Assembly (NCBI GenBank): GCA_023105745.1
Contig: JALGQZ010000001.1
Span: 58,733,437-58,797,436 of the forward strand
DNA length: 64,000 nt
Origin: Austropuccinia psidii
Taxonomy: Eukaryota; Basidiomycota; Pucciniomycetes; Pucciniales; Sphaerophragmiaceae
Reading direction: 5' to 3'
The number at the start of each line of letters is the position of its first letter. Position 1 is the first letter of the stretch. This document shows, piece by piece, positions 22,355-34,038 of this stretch. A program made the translations under genes and the position numbers. The notes under the pieces were generated by a model that saw only the letters and a program-made list of their open reading frames with translations, searched no databases and was not told where the DNA came from.

Positions 22355-22534
22355 TCTTTACTTTCTTTTCCCCTAATTATTTACTTTCTTTTCTTTTTTA
22401 CTTTTATAATTCTTGTGCCATTTTCTTTTATTTATATAAAGCAGAAGCATTCCCTCCCTTATTGTGTATTTTAAGTTTCCTTTTTTATTCTGTATCAATA
22501 AAAGTGGGTATAAAAGAAAAACCAAACACAAAAA

Positions 22535-24425
22535 AGGAAAATAAACTCGTTATCTCTACCCAAATTGTCAAAAGGTCTTTGAAAATCATTAATAAACTCA
22601 TCTTCATACCATATAAATTTAGCAACCATCTCTTCAGAAGTGGTACCAGGAATCATTCAATCATTAGAATATAAAATCACTGTTCTACTGTTTCTATCAA
22701 CCCTTATAAATAATCTGGCCACAAAAGCTTGTCCTTAATTTTCCATATTGCAATCTCCTCTGGTGACCTGAACAGTCCAACATTCGCTTCTTTGAAATAC
22801 TTGGGAAGCAGGGAACAGTAAAGGTGATTTCTCTTCACTTCTTCTGCGTGTTCTGGTGTCACAGGGGCTCTTCTAAATGAAGAGGGCCTGGCACTCAGTG
22901 AACAGCCTTACTTATGGAGGGCTCAATGGAAGTACTCAAAAGGTAAGACAAATAAGATAAAAGGTAACACTCTTACTGATAAAGAATGAAAATTGAAAGA
23001 CATGAAATAAAAAACAAAATTAATAACAAAGATCCAACCACAAATAATATTGAATCACTGTTTCAACCTGTTCATAAAAGAGAAAAGGATTGATAAGAAT
23101 ATGACCACCAGGACTCTGCTGAAAGGGTGAGGGAACAATAAGATTATCTTAAAAACTAATAGAATAATACCTCTGAGTGAGAAATAAAATAATATTAATA
23201 ATAAATAAAATATTTGAATTAACTGGGGGACAAACCCCCAGGTGTGTGAAAGGGGGCTGGTATATGTGAAAAAATGCCAGCCTGGAGTTGGAGTGTTGAG
23301 AACACATGACTGTTTGCTGGAGGAATCTGTATTTGAGATTTAAAACTGTATTGGTGTATCCAATACAGGTGTTTGCACTTGTATTGAGGACAGGCCTGTA
23401 TTTGATGAATCCTGTATTTTGGTTTTGCCTGTATTGGGCTGTATTGAGGTTTGAAACTGCATTTGGTGGAGCTTCCATGGGAAACCCCTGTTGATTGGGT
23501 TTTGGAAGATCTTCAATTGGTAATGATTGCTAATTCCCTGCCTGTCTCTATGTCTGGGACATCTTACCACTGTTTTCAATTGGATAGGGCCTGGGCTGTG
23601 GAATGAGAGATGGCCTCACTGGTAAGGACGCAGCAAGTCTGGCATTGATGAGCTGGGTTAAGGATGAGGAATTGAAGAATGAACTGTGGAAAACACTGGC
23701 TGGAAATTTCCGGGAGTACTGGGTATGAAGTTACTGTGGAATCTTTTGGCAGGTGGGTGACTAGGTGAGATAGTTGAAGATTGATTGGCCATTGTAATTA
23801 CCACCTCAACTTCTCCACCATCCAGGTAATCACTAACTTCAGCATTGGGATTGGTTGAAGAATTAGCAGTTTGCCTTATTTGCTTCATGACTCCTTCTTT
23901 ATTGGTTCTTGAAATGGGGGCCTCTGCACCGGAGTAAATTGGCCCTTCAACATTGGTCCACCTGGCCACATCCCTCTGGCTGGATCCAGTCACTAATTCA
24001 AGAACTCAGTACCAAATAATGGAATCAACCTGCTTACAGCTAAAATATCTGGAATTACCATCAGGATTAAGTGCATCTGATACTGGGAACTCCTTTCTAA
24101 AAGGCCCCTCCTTTTTGCTCCATACCAATTTCCTGAAAGTAGAAAGTGGGGCCCCTAGACATTGACATTGCTTCTTTCCAACAAAAGAAATGATGACACT
24201 TGGAAGACTGGGGTTATAGTGCTGAAAACACTGTTTTCCCTTCTTCAAGCACTCAGTACAGGCAAGATAAAGCACTTCAACTTCCTTGCAACCATCATAT
24301 TTTGGGAAGGATCAAAATGACCATAAAAATCCATTTACCAATGTAATCCCAACCAACGGTACATGCTAGGCCCACAAAGGACAGACAATGGCAGCACAGA
24401 AGGGCAATATTCAGTGAGTTTAGTC
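22535..24425 (-). pseudogene. antisense Cys-rich ORF of family B, copy 2
   Basis: The N-terminal part lies at about 24425-24050 and includes YLACTECLKKGKQCFQHYNP, a Cys/His cluster with CxxC then Cys and His. SKKEGPFRKEFPVSDALNPDG follows. A candidate intron has GTAAGC near 24037 and ATTAG near 23994, after which comes TGSSQRDVARWTNVEGPI. The C-terminal part (RVDRNSRTVI, SEEMVAKFIWYEDEFINDFQR) is at 22720-22535, separated by the inverted LTR. The order and residues match copy 1, so the antisense gene is a real family trait. Broken here by the insertion and stops. Confidence 0.6.
22857..23584 (-). repeat. inverted B-type LTR inserted in element 2 (right end uncertain)
   Basis: It begins TGTCACAGGGGCTC and mirrors the end of the LTR at 27782 for about 430 bp, up to CTGGTATATGTGA. 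Beyond that it belongs to a divergent LTR subtype rich in CTGTATT words. The B antisense gene stops at 22856 and resumes near 23585. Confidence 0.6.
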
Positions 24426-24558
24426 AGTTTGGAACTCCCTTCTAGAGTTATGTAAGAAAAAGAGTCAATATTTTCAGAATATACATACCAAATGCTGAAA
24501 GGAATCAACGTTCTGGGGCCATGACTCCCATTATGGCCCCCTCAAGGTCCTCAGTCAG

Positions 24559-26332
24559 TGTGAGCCTTAGAGGTATTTTCATATACCCAAAAGAACACAA
24601 ATACCAAATTAAGATATAAATATAAATAAAATAAATCCATTTATATTATCAAAATAAAGATTAAAATATAAATACAGATTTATATATAAAAATAAAAATT
24701 TAATTATAATTTAAAATAAAAAATTACATTAAATTGTGAAATTGTGAAAATGCATTTTTTTCTGGAAAAAATTAAGTAAAAATGAATTTTTAATAAATCA
24801 ATGCAATTAAAATATTTGTGGTAGAAAGTTACATAAAATATATGATAACTTTTTATCCAATGAATAAACTTAAGAAAATTACTTCACCATTGGATTCCTC
24901 ATGAAAAATAAGGTGGGGTCACCTCTGGGTAAGATTTCTGTAACTCAACTCTAAATAAGCTTAAATTAAGTTTTTAGTATTTTCTGTAAAAATCCTGAAA
25001 GTCCTCAAAACCTCAACTTAATTCACACCACATATGGTGTTAACCATCAATTTTTGTCTTAAAATTGAGGTGTTGTGTGTAATTTAGAAGTTATGACGAA
25101 TTGAAGTATTTTCAATTGAAATGTCAAAATTTGCATTTGTATTACATAATTGAACTGTAATTTACATATGAGGTATCAATTATTACAGTTGTGTACTGTA
25201 AAAACTTAATTTAATTGTATGTGCAAATTACAAGTGTAACACATGATGAGGAATTAAAGAAAAAATAAATTGGAAAGATTAATTCTGGGAGGAAAACAAA
25301 CTCTAGCTCCAAGGGGGAGCCTGACCCCCAAAATCCCTGCTTACAGGCATGGGATGTTGAAATCCATGCAAACATTCAACACTTTTGGCCTGGAATTGAG
25401 TCACAGGGTCTGTGACTCAATTGATGATGAGGTTTTGATACCAACCAGGGCAGTTTTAGAAGAATATTATTAAAAACAGTTTCAACTGGTTTCTACAACT
25501 CTTACACACATTCTGACGTGTTTTTAAAGGCTCTAGACTAGGTATTACTATTGTAATGGCTGATTTAAGGGTCTAAAATGGCTAAAACCAGCCCCTTTTT
25601 GGTCTAAACCAGGGTTCAATGATGCCATAATTGGATTTTTTGTTTTCAGAGTGTTTTCCACGACTGAAAAAAGTTAACTTTACTTTTGGAGTAAGAAAAT
25701 TGATGGCTATAAAAGAATTTCTTCTTTGCCCCATTTTTCTGCCCATGTTACAACCTTTTCCTTTTATAATTAGTTTAAAACACTGTTAAACCAATCAATA
25801 AAAGATTCCAACCACCCTTTTTAAATAATTTTAAACCTTTTAACGAAGTGAAAACATCATTATAGTAATTCTTTTTAACTCTTATAATCATGTTTACCTC
25901 TTGAACCACCCCAAAAGTGAATTAAAGCATCTTTCATCACTATTAACTTTGTCACTTTGTTCCCAAATTCACTCTGGTCACTTTTGGGCGTGTTTTCTCT
26001 TTAAATATCTTTTTAAAGACTTTGTTGTTGAATTAATTTCTTGCAGTTCTTTTCTCAATTAAATCCAATTGAAATTGCTCTTGAAGAAATTTCTTTTTTC
26101 GCCTTAAATATCTCTTGTAGAGTATTTTTGGAAAAATGTTTATTGTTGGTAAAACAATAAACCTTTAAGATATTATTTTTTTATACTTATAAAGTTAAAA
26201 ACAATAAATTTTGCATGTTTTCTCTTAAAACTATTATTTCTTACTATTTTTAATTATAATTCACGTTATACAAATTTTGAGGACAGGAAAAGTACTTGAT
26301 TTTTAATCAAAGTTTCATATCCACACCTTACA
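24559..26332 (+). repeat. family-C solo LTR in family-B element 2 (1774 bp)
   Basis: It begins TGTGAGCCTTAGAGG and ends CACACCTTACA, matching 9860-11687. Flanking pentamers GTCAG (24554-24558) and ATCAG (26333-26337) are a near-exact target duplication. B internal sequence with the same GGCC-rich character lies on both sides. Confidence 0.82.
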
Positions 26333-27100
26333 ATCAGAAAGGAGGGACCTCCTCCTCAATTCTTTGGCAGACCTTCTTCCATGGTCCCACTTCTCTCTGC
26401 AAGTACAGGCCCTGTGGGCCACTTTGGCCCCCCAAAACCCCTTTAAATTTGGGCCCAGAGGGACATATATATCCCCCACGGAGTGCGGACTGCAGGCTGC
26501 GTACTATGGGCCATAGGCCATACACAACCAATATTGCTAAAAATGAGCATAAAGGCCTAGAATCAAATATTTTTCCATGGTATGGAAGGGACCAAAAATA
26601 ATCAATATGGCACCTAAATGACCTCAAAATCCTAATTAGACCCATTTATTCAAGGTTTTTGGGGACAAGACCCCTTATTGGGAGATTAAAAGCAGTGAAA
26701 TTGGTTCAAGAAGAGGTTTCAAAACAATATGGCCAGTTCTTGTGGGGGTTATACATTCAAATATCCATTATTAACCATTTTTTAGGCTGAAAACAATGGT
26801 GGACTTCAAGTTGGGATTCAGCCCATGGCCATTGACAAAAATTGTGTTTAAAGAAGAAAAAAAGACTCAAGGTGGGAAATACTCAAGAAATGAAAAGATA
26901 CTTACTTATTGAAGTGAAAAATTGATTAAGGGAAGCAAAACGACAAGGATAATGAAGAAAAGGCTTTCCAGGATAATTTTCAGGAGGAAAATAATGTTAA
27001 AGTTAAGATATTTTGGAAAACGGCAGGATATGGGGATGATACTCAAGAGTGGAAAGAGATTATGATGTTTGGGAGCCCACCAGTTTTAATAGGGGGATAC

Positions 27101-27782
27101 TGTCACAGCCACTATCAGGTGTAAGGGCATTCCACCTTAAATCCACTAAAAACTCACCAAACCAGCAATCCAGTATGTGTATCAGTAATCAGTGTCAGCA
27201 AATCTTCTTTCTGAAAAATGCATACAGCTTCCCTCATCAATACAGCCTTTTAAAACTTGTAGATTCTGGATTCACAAAATACAGCTTTGGATTCACAATT
27301 CTGAAGCTGTATGATCACCTGATTCCATCACACACTTAACTCTTTGGATCAAAGCTGGTTGATTCTCACATATACCAGCCCCTCTTGCTCCATTTGGGGT
27401 TTCTTTCCCAGTTAATTAATATATTCGATTTATAATTTAATAAATACTGTGATTCTTTATTTTGATATATAATATTTTTTGGCTTTAAGTTTGTCTTTGC
27501 ATTTCCTCAGCTGTTCAGTATAGGTGTGGTGGCCATATCCTTATTAACCCTTCCCTTTTTTTCTGACAGGTTGAAACAGTGGACTTGGACTTGTTTTTGG
27601 GTGGCTCTTTTATTCTTTATTCTTATTCTTATTGTTTCTGCTTTCTTATATTTGTTTCATTAGCAATTCTACCTTTATTACACTCTTAAGTGTATCCCTT
27701 CTTATTCCATCTGAGCCCTTTATAAGTGACTTCCAGTTTACTGAGTGCCAGGCCCTCTTCACCTTGAAGGGCCCCTGTGACA
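27101..27782 (+). repeat. 3' LTR of family-B element 2
   Basis: It starts TGTCACAGCCACTATC after a polypurine tract and ends GGGCCCCTGTGACA. It matches the LTR at 21594-22354 in order but is shorter. Confidence 0.75.
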
Positions 27783-28780
27783 GAAAATTGTAGGCTTAAA
27801 AATTGCTTTTTTCAATGTTATTTGTTCATGTTTGTAAGTAAATTGAAAATTCCATTTATTAAATTAATGGAATTAACAATGTGAGCTATGGAATGAGTTG
27901 AATTAGAAATTCCATTTATGGCACCAACAATGAAATAATAATGCCATGAATGGAATCAAAAGTGCTGTAACAATTCCATAAATGGTACCGAAAGTGACAT
28001 TTATTCAGTTTGTGAAATTGTTTGCAGTGCTATGAATGGAATCAACAGCATAACAGTGCCAATTATGGCAGTAACATTGCCATAAATGGCATCAAACGTT
28101 ACATGGAAATGCTATAAATGTTATCATAAATGACATAAAAATGAAATAAATGGACTTGACAATGCCATAAATGCCATCGAAGGCATCATCAACAATGCCA
28201 TAAATGAGATTTTCCCCAATGAAGGTGTTCTTTCAGCCAAATTTTAATTAAAAAACACCCCTAATGGGTTTTTACAAATTTATGGGAAAAACACATGAGC
28301 TTTTAGTCAAAACATGTAAGGGATCATGTGGATTTACAAACACACTAAATGAATATTATGAGCAAGGCTTTCTCTGAATTTCTATATCTTTTTCTATGTA
28401 CTATGAGTATTTTTATGTAGTATTTCTTTAAAAGAATTTTCTCTGAACAGTGTGTGTGATGAATTATTTTCTAAATAATATTCTTATTATTCATAAGTGG
28501 TTAAATATTATTATTATTCACATTTAATTGTCTCATTAAGAGCCTTCATACTTCTTATTATTATAATTTTCAGTGACTATAATAATAATAGAAATATTAT
28601 AATTTATTACAATTGTTGATAGATTTTTCGTTATTAAATTCTGTACAAAGAATGATTTTCTTAATAGCTATACTAATTTATGATTCTCATAGTTCATTTC
28701 ATCATATTTTATACTGAGGAAAGTCATAATACTCTTTATTATTGTTAATATTATCAATCATTTCATAGAACAAAATTATA
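27783..28780 (+). repeat. 5' LTR (3' part) of gypsy-2(+)
   Basis: The right end, ATTATA at 28780, is followed by TTTTGGGG. The last 300 bp match the end of the G LTR at 42550-42900 (ATAAGTGGTTAAATATT, TGTCTCATTAAGAGC, CTGAGGAAAGTCATA). The first half contains the degenerate tandem repeats described below. The 5' end was removed or displaced by the B array. Confidence 0.65.
27880..28215. repeat. degenerate tandem repeat, ATGCCATAAATGG unit
   Basis: About ten units of 20-35 bp around the core (A)ATGCCATAAATGGNATCAA(CA) lie in tandem with strong divergence. It has no reading frame. Confidence 0.65.
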
Positions 28781-28798
28781 TTTTGGGGCATGACCAAT
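28781..28798 (+). other. candidate primer-binding region of gypsy-2(+)
   Basis: TTTTGGGGCATGACCA begins right after the LTR end and lines up with TTTTGGGGGCCTGGCCA of gypsy-1a. Confidence 0.45.
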
Positions 28799-29039
28799 AT
28801 TTTGACCGCTTCTTGGGAGTTTAATCATATTTGAGACCCTACTTTACTCCGTTTTTATGTAAAATTTTCATATTTACTTAAGCTCAGCAGAAGATATTAT
28901 CAATATACTAGAGTAATTCATGACTAGAGCAAAAAATTGGTTGTAGTAGGATGAGTCTTCAAACAAGGTTAAAAGCACCTTTGAAAGATTATTTTCAGAA
29001 AAAATTCAAATGAAACTCTAGTAGTATGAAACAAATCTG

Positions 29040-30480
29040 CAGAAAAAATCAGAAAATGCCACATCTGTCAAAGTATTACAAATTTATAAGATACAAGTCC
29101 AAAAAAGGGGAACTTCTTGAAATGGACATTAAAAAGGAGAATGAGAAAGCAAAAGATGATATCACTGAATAAAACTCAGATGATGAGTCATCAATATTGT
29201 CTTAATTTTACAATTATATAGAATATATCAATGCTAAATTTGACATAATAAAATCTTACTCTCACCTACCACAGTTGTCTAATAACCAGCTTGATTTGTC
29301 CAAAATTTAAGATGCACAACCTATATAAACCAAAACAAATTGCGAAGGATATAAAGCTGAAAACCTGTGTATAAGGGAAGTGGTAATTGATAACAAACAC
29401 ACAGAGGTTTTACTTCACCCATGAACCCTCTTGTCTTGTGTTGGTAAAACCTTCCTTAAGAGTTGTGTACCAAATTCTGAAGATATAAAGCTCAACAGTG
29501 CAAGAAATTCAATGCAGCCCTTGGTAATATTTGGAACCAATGTCATATTTCCACATATAAATGGTAATTCAAGCTTAAATGCTCAAGTTTGTTCTATTGA
29601 AATTTATTCAAGTAACCATGTCCCATTTCAGGATTATTATTTTGTCAGGTATGGAATAGACATATACAACAACAAAGACAGATAATTTACTATTTGTAAC
29701 AATAATCATCAAACATTTTCCCTTTTACCTTTTAAACAAAACTACAGTGAATAAAATATTACCAATCATCTTATGGTTAGTGAAATTCAAATCATCACAG
29801 ATGAATGAAGCGCAAGTTATCCTTCATCTTACTCATATACAGGAAAAAAATTCTATTTTTTTCTATATGACCACAGAGAGTCCTTTTCCTTTGATATGGA
29901 ACCAATAGCAGCCATTTTTGGTCCTGAATTGGATATTATCTTGCACATTTAAAGACCTTACCCACAATTATTCACAGTCCTGCATTTACAGAACTCCCAA
30001 AGTCAAGAGAAGCCCTTGAGTTAGATATTCAAGAGCTCTGAGAGCTCATAATAAGGAAAGCTTGCCAAAATGAAGTAGTATAAATAACTAAACCAGTCGT
30101 ACTGGCTTGGAATAATAGAAAATCCAGAATTGCTGTAAATTTTTGCATATTTGACTACTTACGCTGTTTCAGCCAGGTACCCCATACCAAAACTCCAGCT
30201 TTCACTCATTCAATTATCTCAAGCAGTTTACATAAGCACCATGGGTTCCCTGGTATGATTCCACCAAAATGTGTTAACACCAAGATAAGTAAAATATCTT
30301 AGAATTGCTGTTCCTAGTGTGGTGAATGAACACTTAAGAATGCCTTTTGGTATCAAAAATGCACCTTCACACTTTCAGAGAATGGTTAATGGAATTTTCC
30401 CTGAAAAGTCTCAGGAGGATGGTTGTTCATATACATTCATTAAATAAACGTTTTCTCCAAAACATTTGAACAATACTGAA
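29040..30480 (+). pseudogene. gypsy-2(+) zinc knuckle, protease and RT part
   Basis: It starts with a decayed zinc-knuckle segment (KCHICQSITNL) near 29054. Then a protease region shows CVGKTFLK and, at 29431-29685, YGIDIYNNKDR. RT is recognised by YPIPK near 30180 and LRMPFGIKNAPSHFQRM near 30335-30380. The YIDD motif is not preserved. Most of Gag is missing, since the zinc knuckle follows the leader closely. Many stops. It is a different lineage from gypsy-1 and the same as gypsy-2(-). Confidence 0.75.
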
Positions 30481-32480
30481 TGTGGAACTCCTCTTGTGTG
30501 TGATGAAAATGAGGCAGTACCTGGAGGGGGAAAGCAGAGTTAACTAGTTTTGAATTTGTAATAACTCCTGTAACCAAGGGTGGCAAGGGTATATCCCCTT
30601 CCCCTCCTAAAATACTGAACAAAATCTTCCTTGGAGCTCACAAACCAAAGCAGAATTAGTAAGTGGCTTTAAAAATTCAGAAAACAAAATTCAGCAGTCT
30701 AAGATAATACCTATTCAATATATAATAATAAATTTAATGTCAGTAATTTGGTTAATTTTTATATTTAATGAAATACTTGTCTGTTTAATTTTTAATTTTT
30801 CTAGCTAAACTGAGGTGAGTGGTCTCTTCTTGGTGATAAATCCTTGGTATGATGGGTTATTTAAGGTTTTCTGGAAAATTTGATGAGTTTTGATAAAGGT
30901 AATTTTGTTAAGTTGAAGTTATAATAGAGTAAAATAACTTTTTAAAGGTTTGTTATTTTTTTTAAGATTTGGTGATAATAAGATAAAATCTTATTTGTTA
31001 AATTTAAGAGGTAAGATTCTTTGATATTGAATTTTTGAAGGGGTAAGTTAAGTTTAAATCTTGTTAAATGGTGTTAATTTTAGTAGTCAAAATATTTCAA
31101 TGGAGTAGTAACCCTAATTTTGGGTACTGGATTATTTTTTTCAATAATGAGATTCCACTGAGCTTAGCTACTGGGTAATCTTCAACACTATACTTCCACT
31201 GAGCTTAGCTACTGGGCAAGTCATTTTACTATAATATACTGGACTACCTCCCAGGTGTGGGATGAATTACTCCTGTCCTTGCAATGTGCAGGGGATATAA
31301 GCTGCATGGGATATAATGTGCATGAGGGGATTTTAAAATTTGGGGGGAGAGAGCCCCTCTATTTATACCTTTGGGGAGCCCAGGGGGCCCTCCATGGGAT
31401 CTGTCTTTTTCCACTTTAATTCCTCTTCATTTAATCATGTGACTCCATTTTTGGTGAGGACCTTTCTTGCATGGGTCAGGTGATTTGAGGTTTGGTGCGA
31501 ATTCATTCTCTGCACAGCATCCAATCATCACATGATTTTCTTTTGGTGAACTAAGTATGATGTGATATTCTTGGATTTTACTTGCATGCATGAGGTGATT
31601 TCATTTTGGCTGAGAGTTTTTCTTGTGCACAGCCTTTTCTCTGTCACATGATATTCTGTTGGTGGGTGTAGTATCACATGATGACTTTGTATTTCCTTTG
31701 CATATGTCATAATTTATGCTTGGTAGAAGTGGCTGTTTAATTTATGCAGGTGTACTTTTTTTTTCTTCTTTTTGAACTTTAAAATGAGGTCAGGTGATAA
31801 TTTCTTTAACTGATGAATTAACTGTTTTTTATGAGATGATGTGATTTTTGAGTTTGACACATGCTGTGCATAGTCGTGTGGTTGAGATTTAATTGAAATT
31901 GTGTACTGCATGCAGCTTGTTGTAACTAGCTTTGGTTTGCAGGAGGTGATGAGTGGTTTAAATAATTTTGATTCTTTTTTAAGGTTTCAAGTGGGGTTAC
32001 TGTAGTTATAAGATAAGGTACGCCTGTGGCTGTGTTGTAAATGAATTGCAGGAATTCCATGGGGCTGGGCTTTGCATCATGTGAATTTGAATTCAAGTTG
32101 GCTGCGTAACTAATGCATATGTCATTTTCATGCTGCAGGAGTCCTGTGGTTATAGAGGGGGTGTAAAGCTGGGTGGGTGTGTATTTTAAAGGGTGGTACC
32201 TTATTTTTTGTAACTAGTTTTCTATAAGTAACATGATTTTTACATATGTATAATAAAATTGAATAACTTATTTAAACACATACACTTCCCTTTGGTGCCT
32301 ATGCCATGGTGTTATGAATAAATCCAGCTTCTTGCTGTAAAATTGACGTTTTGGTGTAAAATTTGAGTTTACTTCTGCCTCTAGGCTGGATTTACTGCTG
32401 TTATGGGGTACTATGAGCTTGAGCCTGGTGAAAAACATTTTATGGAATACCACAGTAACTAGATAATCAAGAGTTCTGGG
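30481..32480 (-). repeat. repeat D copy 2 inserted in gypsy-2(+) RT
   Basis: It starts TGTGGAACTCC and parallels copy 1 to about 31760, then continues about 700 bp further. The right end is inferred from where gypsy-2 coding resumes near 32485. It has the minus-strand TATAAATAG at 31359-31367 and three TCACATGA-headed repeats at 31434-31730 with nearly the same spacing as copy 1. Confidence 0.6.
31359..31367 (-). promoter_or_regulatory. TATA box of repeat D copy 2
   Basis: TATAAATAG then AGGGGCTCTC on the minus strand, identical to the box at 16891-16899. Confidence 0.6.
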
Positions 32481-32484
32481 AATT

Positions 32485-33853
32485 ATTGAATCAGTAAGTA
32501 TGAGAATTTCTTCAAACAAATTTCACTTTGGCTTCAAGTAGCTGAAATCCCTGAGAAATCTCCTTTCTTTTTTGTCCCTTGAAATCAAAAATAAATCTTT
32601 ATAAATATTTTGAAAAAATATGCCTAAAAAATAAAGCAATCCAATCATTCCAAGGATTTTCTGACTATTACAGATAGTATATTAAAGACTTTGCATTAAT
32701 ACTAAAACTCTTGATAAACCATGCACCAAAGATACAGCTTTTGCAATTACTTCTGAGAAATTTAAAGCCTTAAAATCCCTAAGACAATCCTTAAAAACTT
32801 CCCAACTACTGCTAATGCCATAATTTGAGATACAATAAAACCTCTTTCTTTCTGAATAAGGATATTGGATATTTGCTTCAAATAATTAAGTAAAAGCCTG
32901 TGAAAGGACCCATATTCTTTATATCTAGGCAAACAAAACCAACTGAAGCTGAATATGGATCATGTCAAATGGAATTTCTATTTGTTGTTTGAGACTTGTA
33001 GAAACTGTGTTATTTTCTTGAGAGATTCATTTTTGAGGCTATAACATATTTGAAAGCCATGAAATCATTTTTAAAATAAAAACACCCAAAATACATATGC
33101 TTAGATGACAGATAGATATACAAGAATATAGAGGCAATATGACTATTGTACACAAATGTGGAAATACTCAAAAAATTCATAAGGATTAAGCAGATGGCAA
33201 TTACGAAATAATCTTTAAGATCTCTTATACAAGACACAAGAAGCTTTACCACCAATACCAATAGCAGGAATTAGTGTTACAGACCTAAACACCACCTTCT
33301 TAGAAGAATGAAGAAGGTTCTAAACTCTAGACAATAAATGTAGCATTTTATTCCAACTAATTACTAAAAATGTTGATGCTCCTTCCTTCATACATTCCTT
33401 GGATAAAATGTGGAAGATATGATTTTATGAACCAGATTTTAACCTACTGAATGGCATAAACTACCATAGAACAAATCACATCTGTGTTATGAAAGCTGTC
33501 GATAGATCTCTAATTAAGCCTGTATTTAAATAATTACCTGACAGCTCTTCCCCATTCCTCCTTTCTGAAGACATAAAGAGGTGGATTTTCAAGACCTGCA
33601 TATTGTGACAATGGCTAAAGGAAGATGCCTCAGAATACTTAAAAAGCTGGGTCAGATTTAATAAAGCCAAACTATTCAGTAAAAAATACTTGGCTATATG
33701 ATAAGAGTCCAAGAATCCAGTAGACCTTGGAGTATTTCTCATATGGATGGGTTAACTGCCCTACCACCAGGAGATGAAAAAATCTATAATAATCCCTGAG
33801 TAATTTTTGAAATATTCAGTAACACTCTAATCTTTTTACCATGTTTCAAATAT
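32485..33853 (+). pseudogene. gypsy-2(+) RT end, RNase H and integrase start
   Basis: Coding resumes with MRISSNKFHFGFK near 32492, then IQSFQGFSDYYR near 32640 (RT thumb) and [20 protein letters not shown] near 33110 (end of RNase H). A decayed integrase zinc domain (YHRTNHICVM near 33465) follows. It is cut at 33853 inside the integrase by the 3' LTR of gypsy-2(-). Several stops and frame changes. Confidence 0.72.
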
Positions 33854-34038
33854 TGTAAAGCTTATCCATGAAGATCTTGATAATATTAACAATAAGCAAG
33901 AGTACTATGACTGTCCTCTGTATGAACATAAAAGGATGAATTATTATAGCCACAAGATGATATAGCTATTAAAAATAACTAGAAAAAATAAGAGTTATTA
34001 TTATCAAATATTTATTAATAATAACAATTCTTCATAGT

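Larger units (their letters stand above)
22355..27782 (+). mobile_element. family-B element 2, interrupted twice
   Basis: Internal sequence 22355-22856, 23585-24558 and 26333-27100, then a purine tract (AATAGGGGGATAC) and the 3' LTR 27101-27782. Removing the two insertions leaves about 2.25 kb, close to the 2.33 kb of element 1. The interruptions are an inverted B-type LTR (22857 to about 23584) and a family-C solo LTR (24559-26332). Confidence 0.65.

Noticed and set aside
26296..26645. Two overlapping frames of about 100 codons on opposite strands
   Set aside because: They result from low stop frequency in the GGCC-rich B region and cross the end of the C LTR.
22857..27782. DNA transposon with 430-bp terminal inverted repeats
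   Set aside because: The inverted repeats are two B LTRs in opposite orientation. Purine tracts before the forward LTRs, TG...CA ends and 5-bp duplications indicate LTR elements; no transposase is present.
27880..28215. CRISPR-like array
   Set aside because: Units are degenerate with no constant repeat or unique spacers, and the DNA is fungal.
32268..32519. 83-codon minus-strand frame
   Set aside because: It spans the repeat D to gypsy-2(+) junction; the gypsy-2 coding there is on the + strand.
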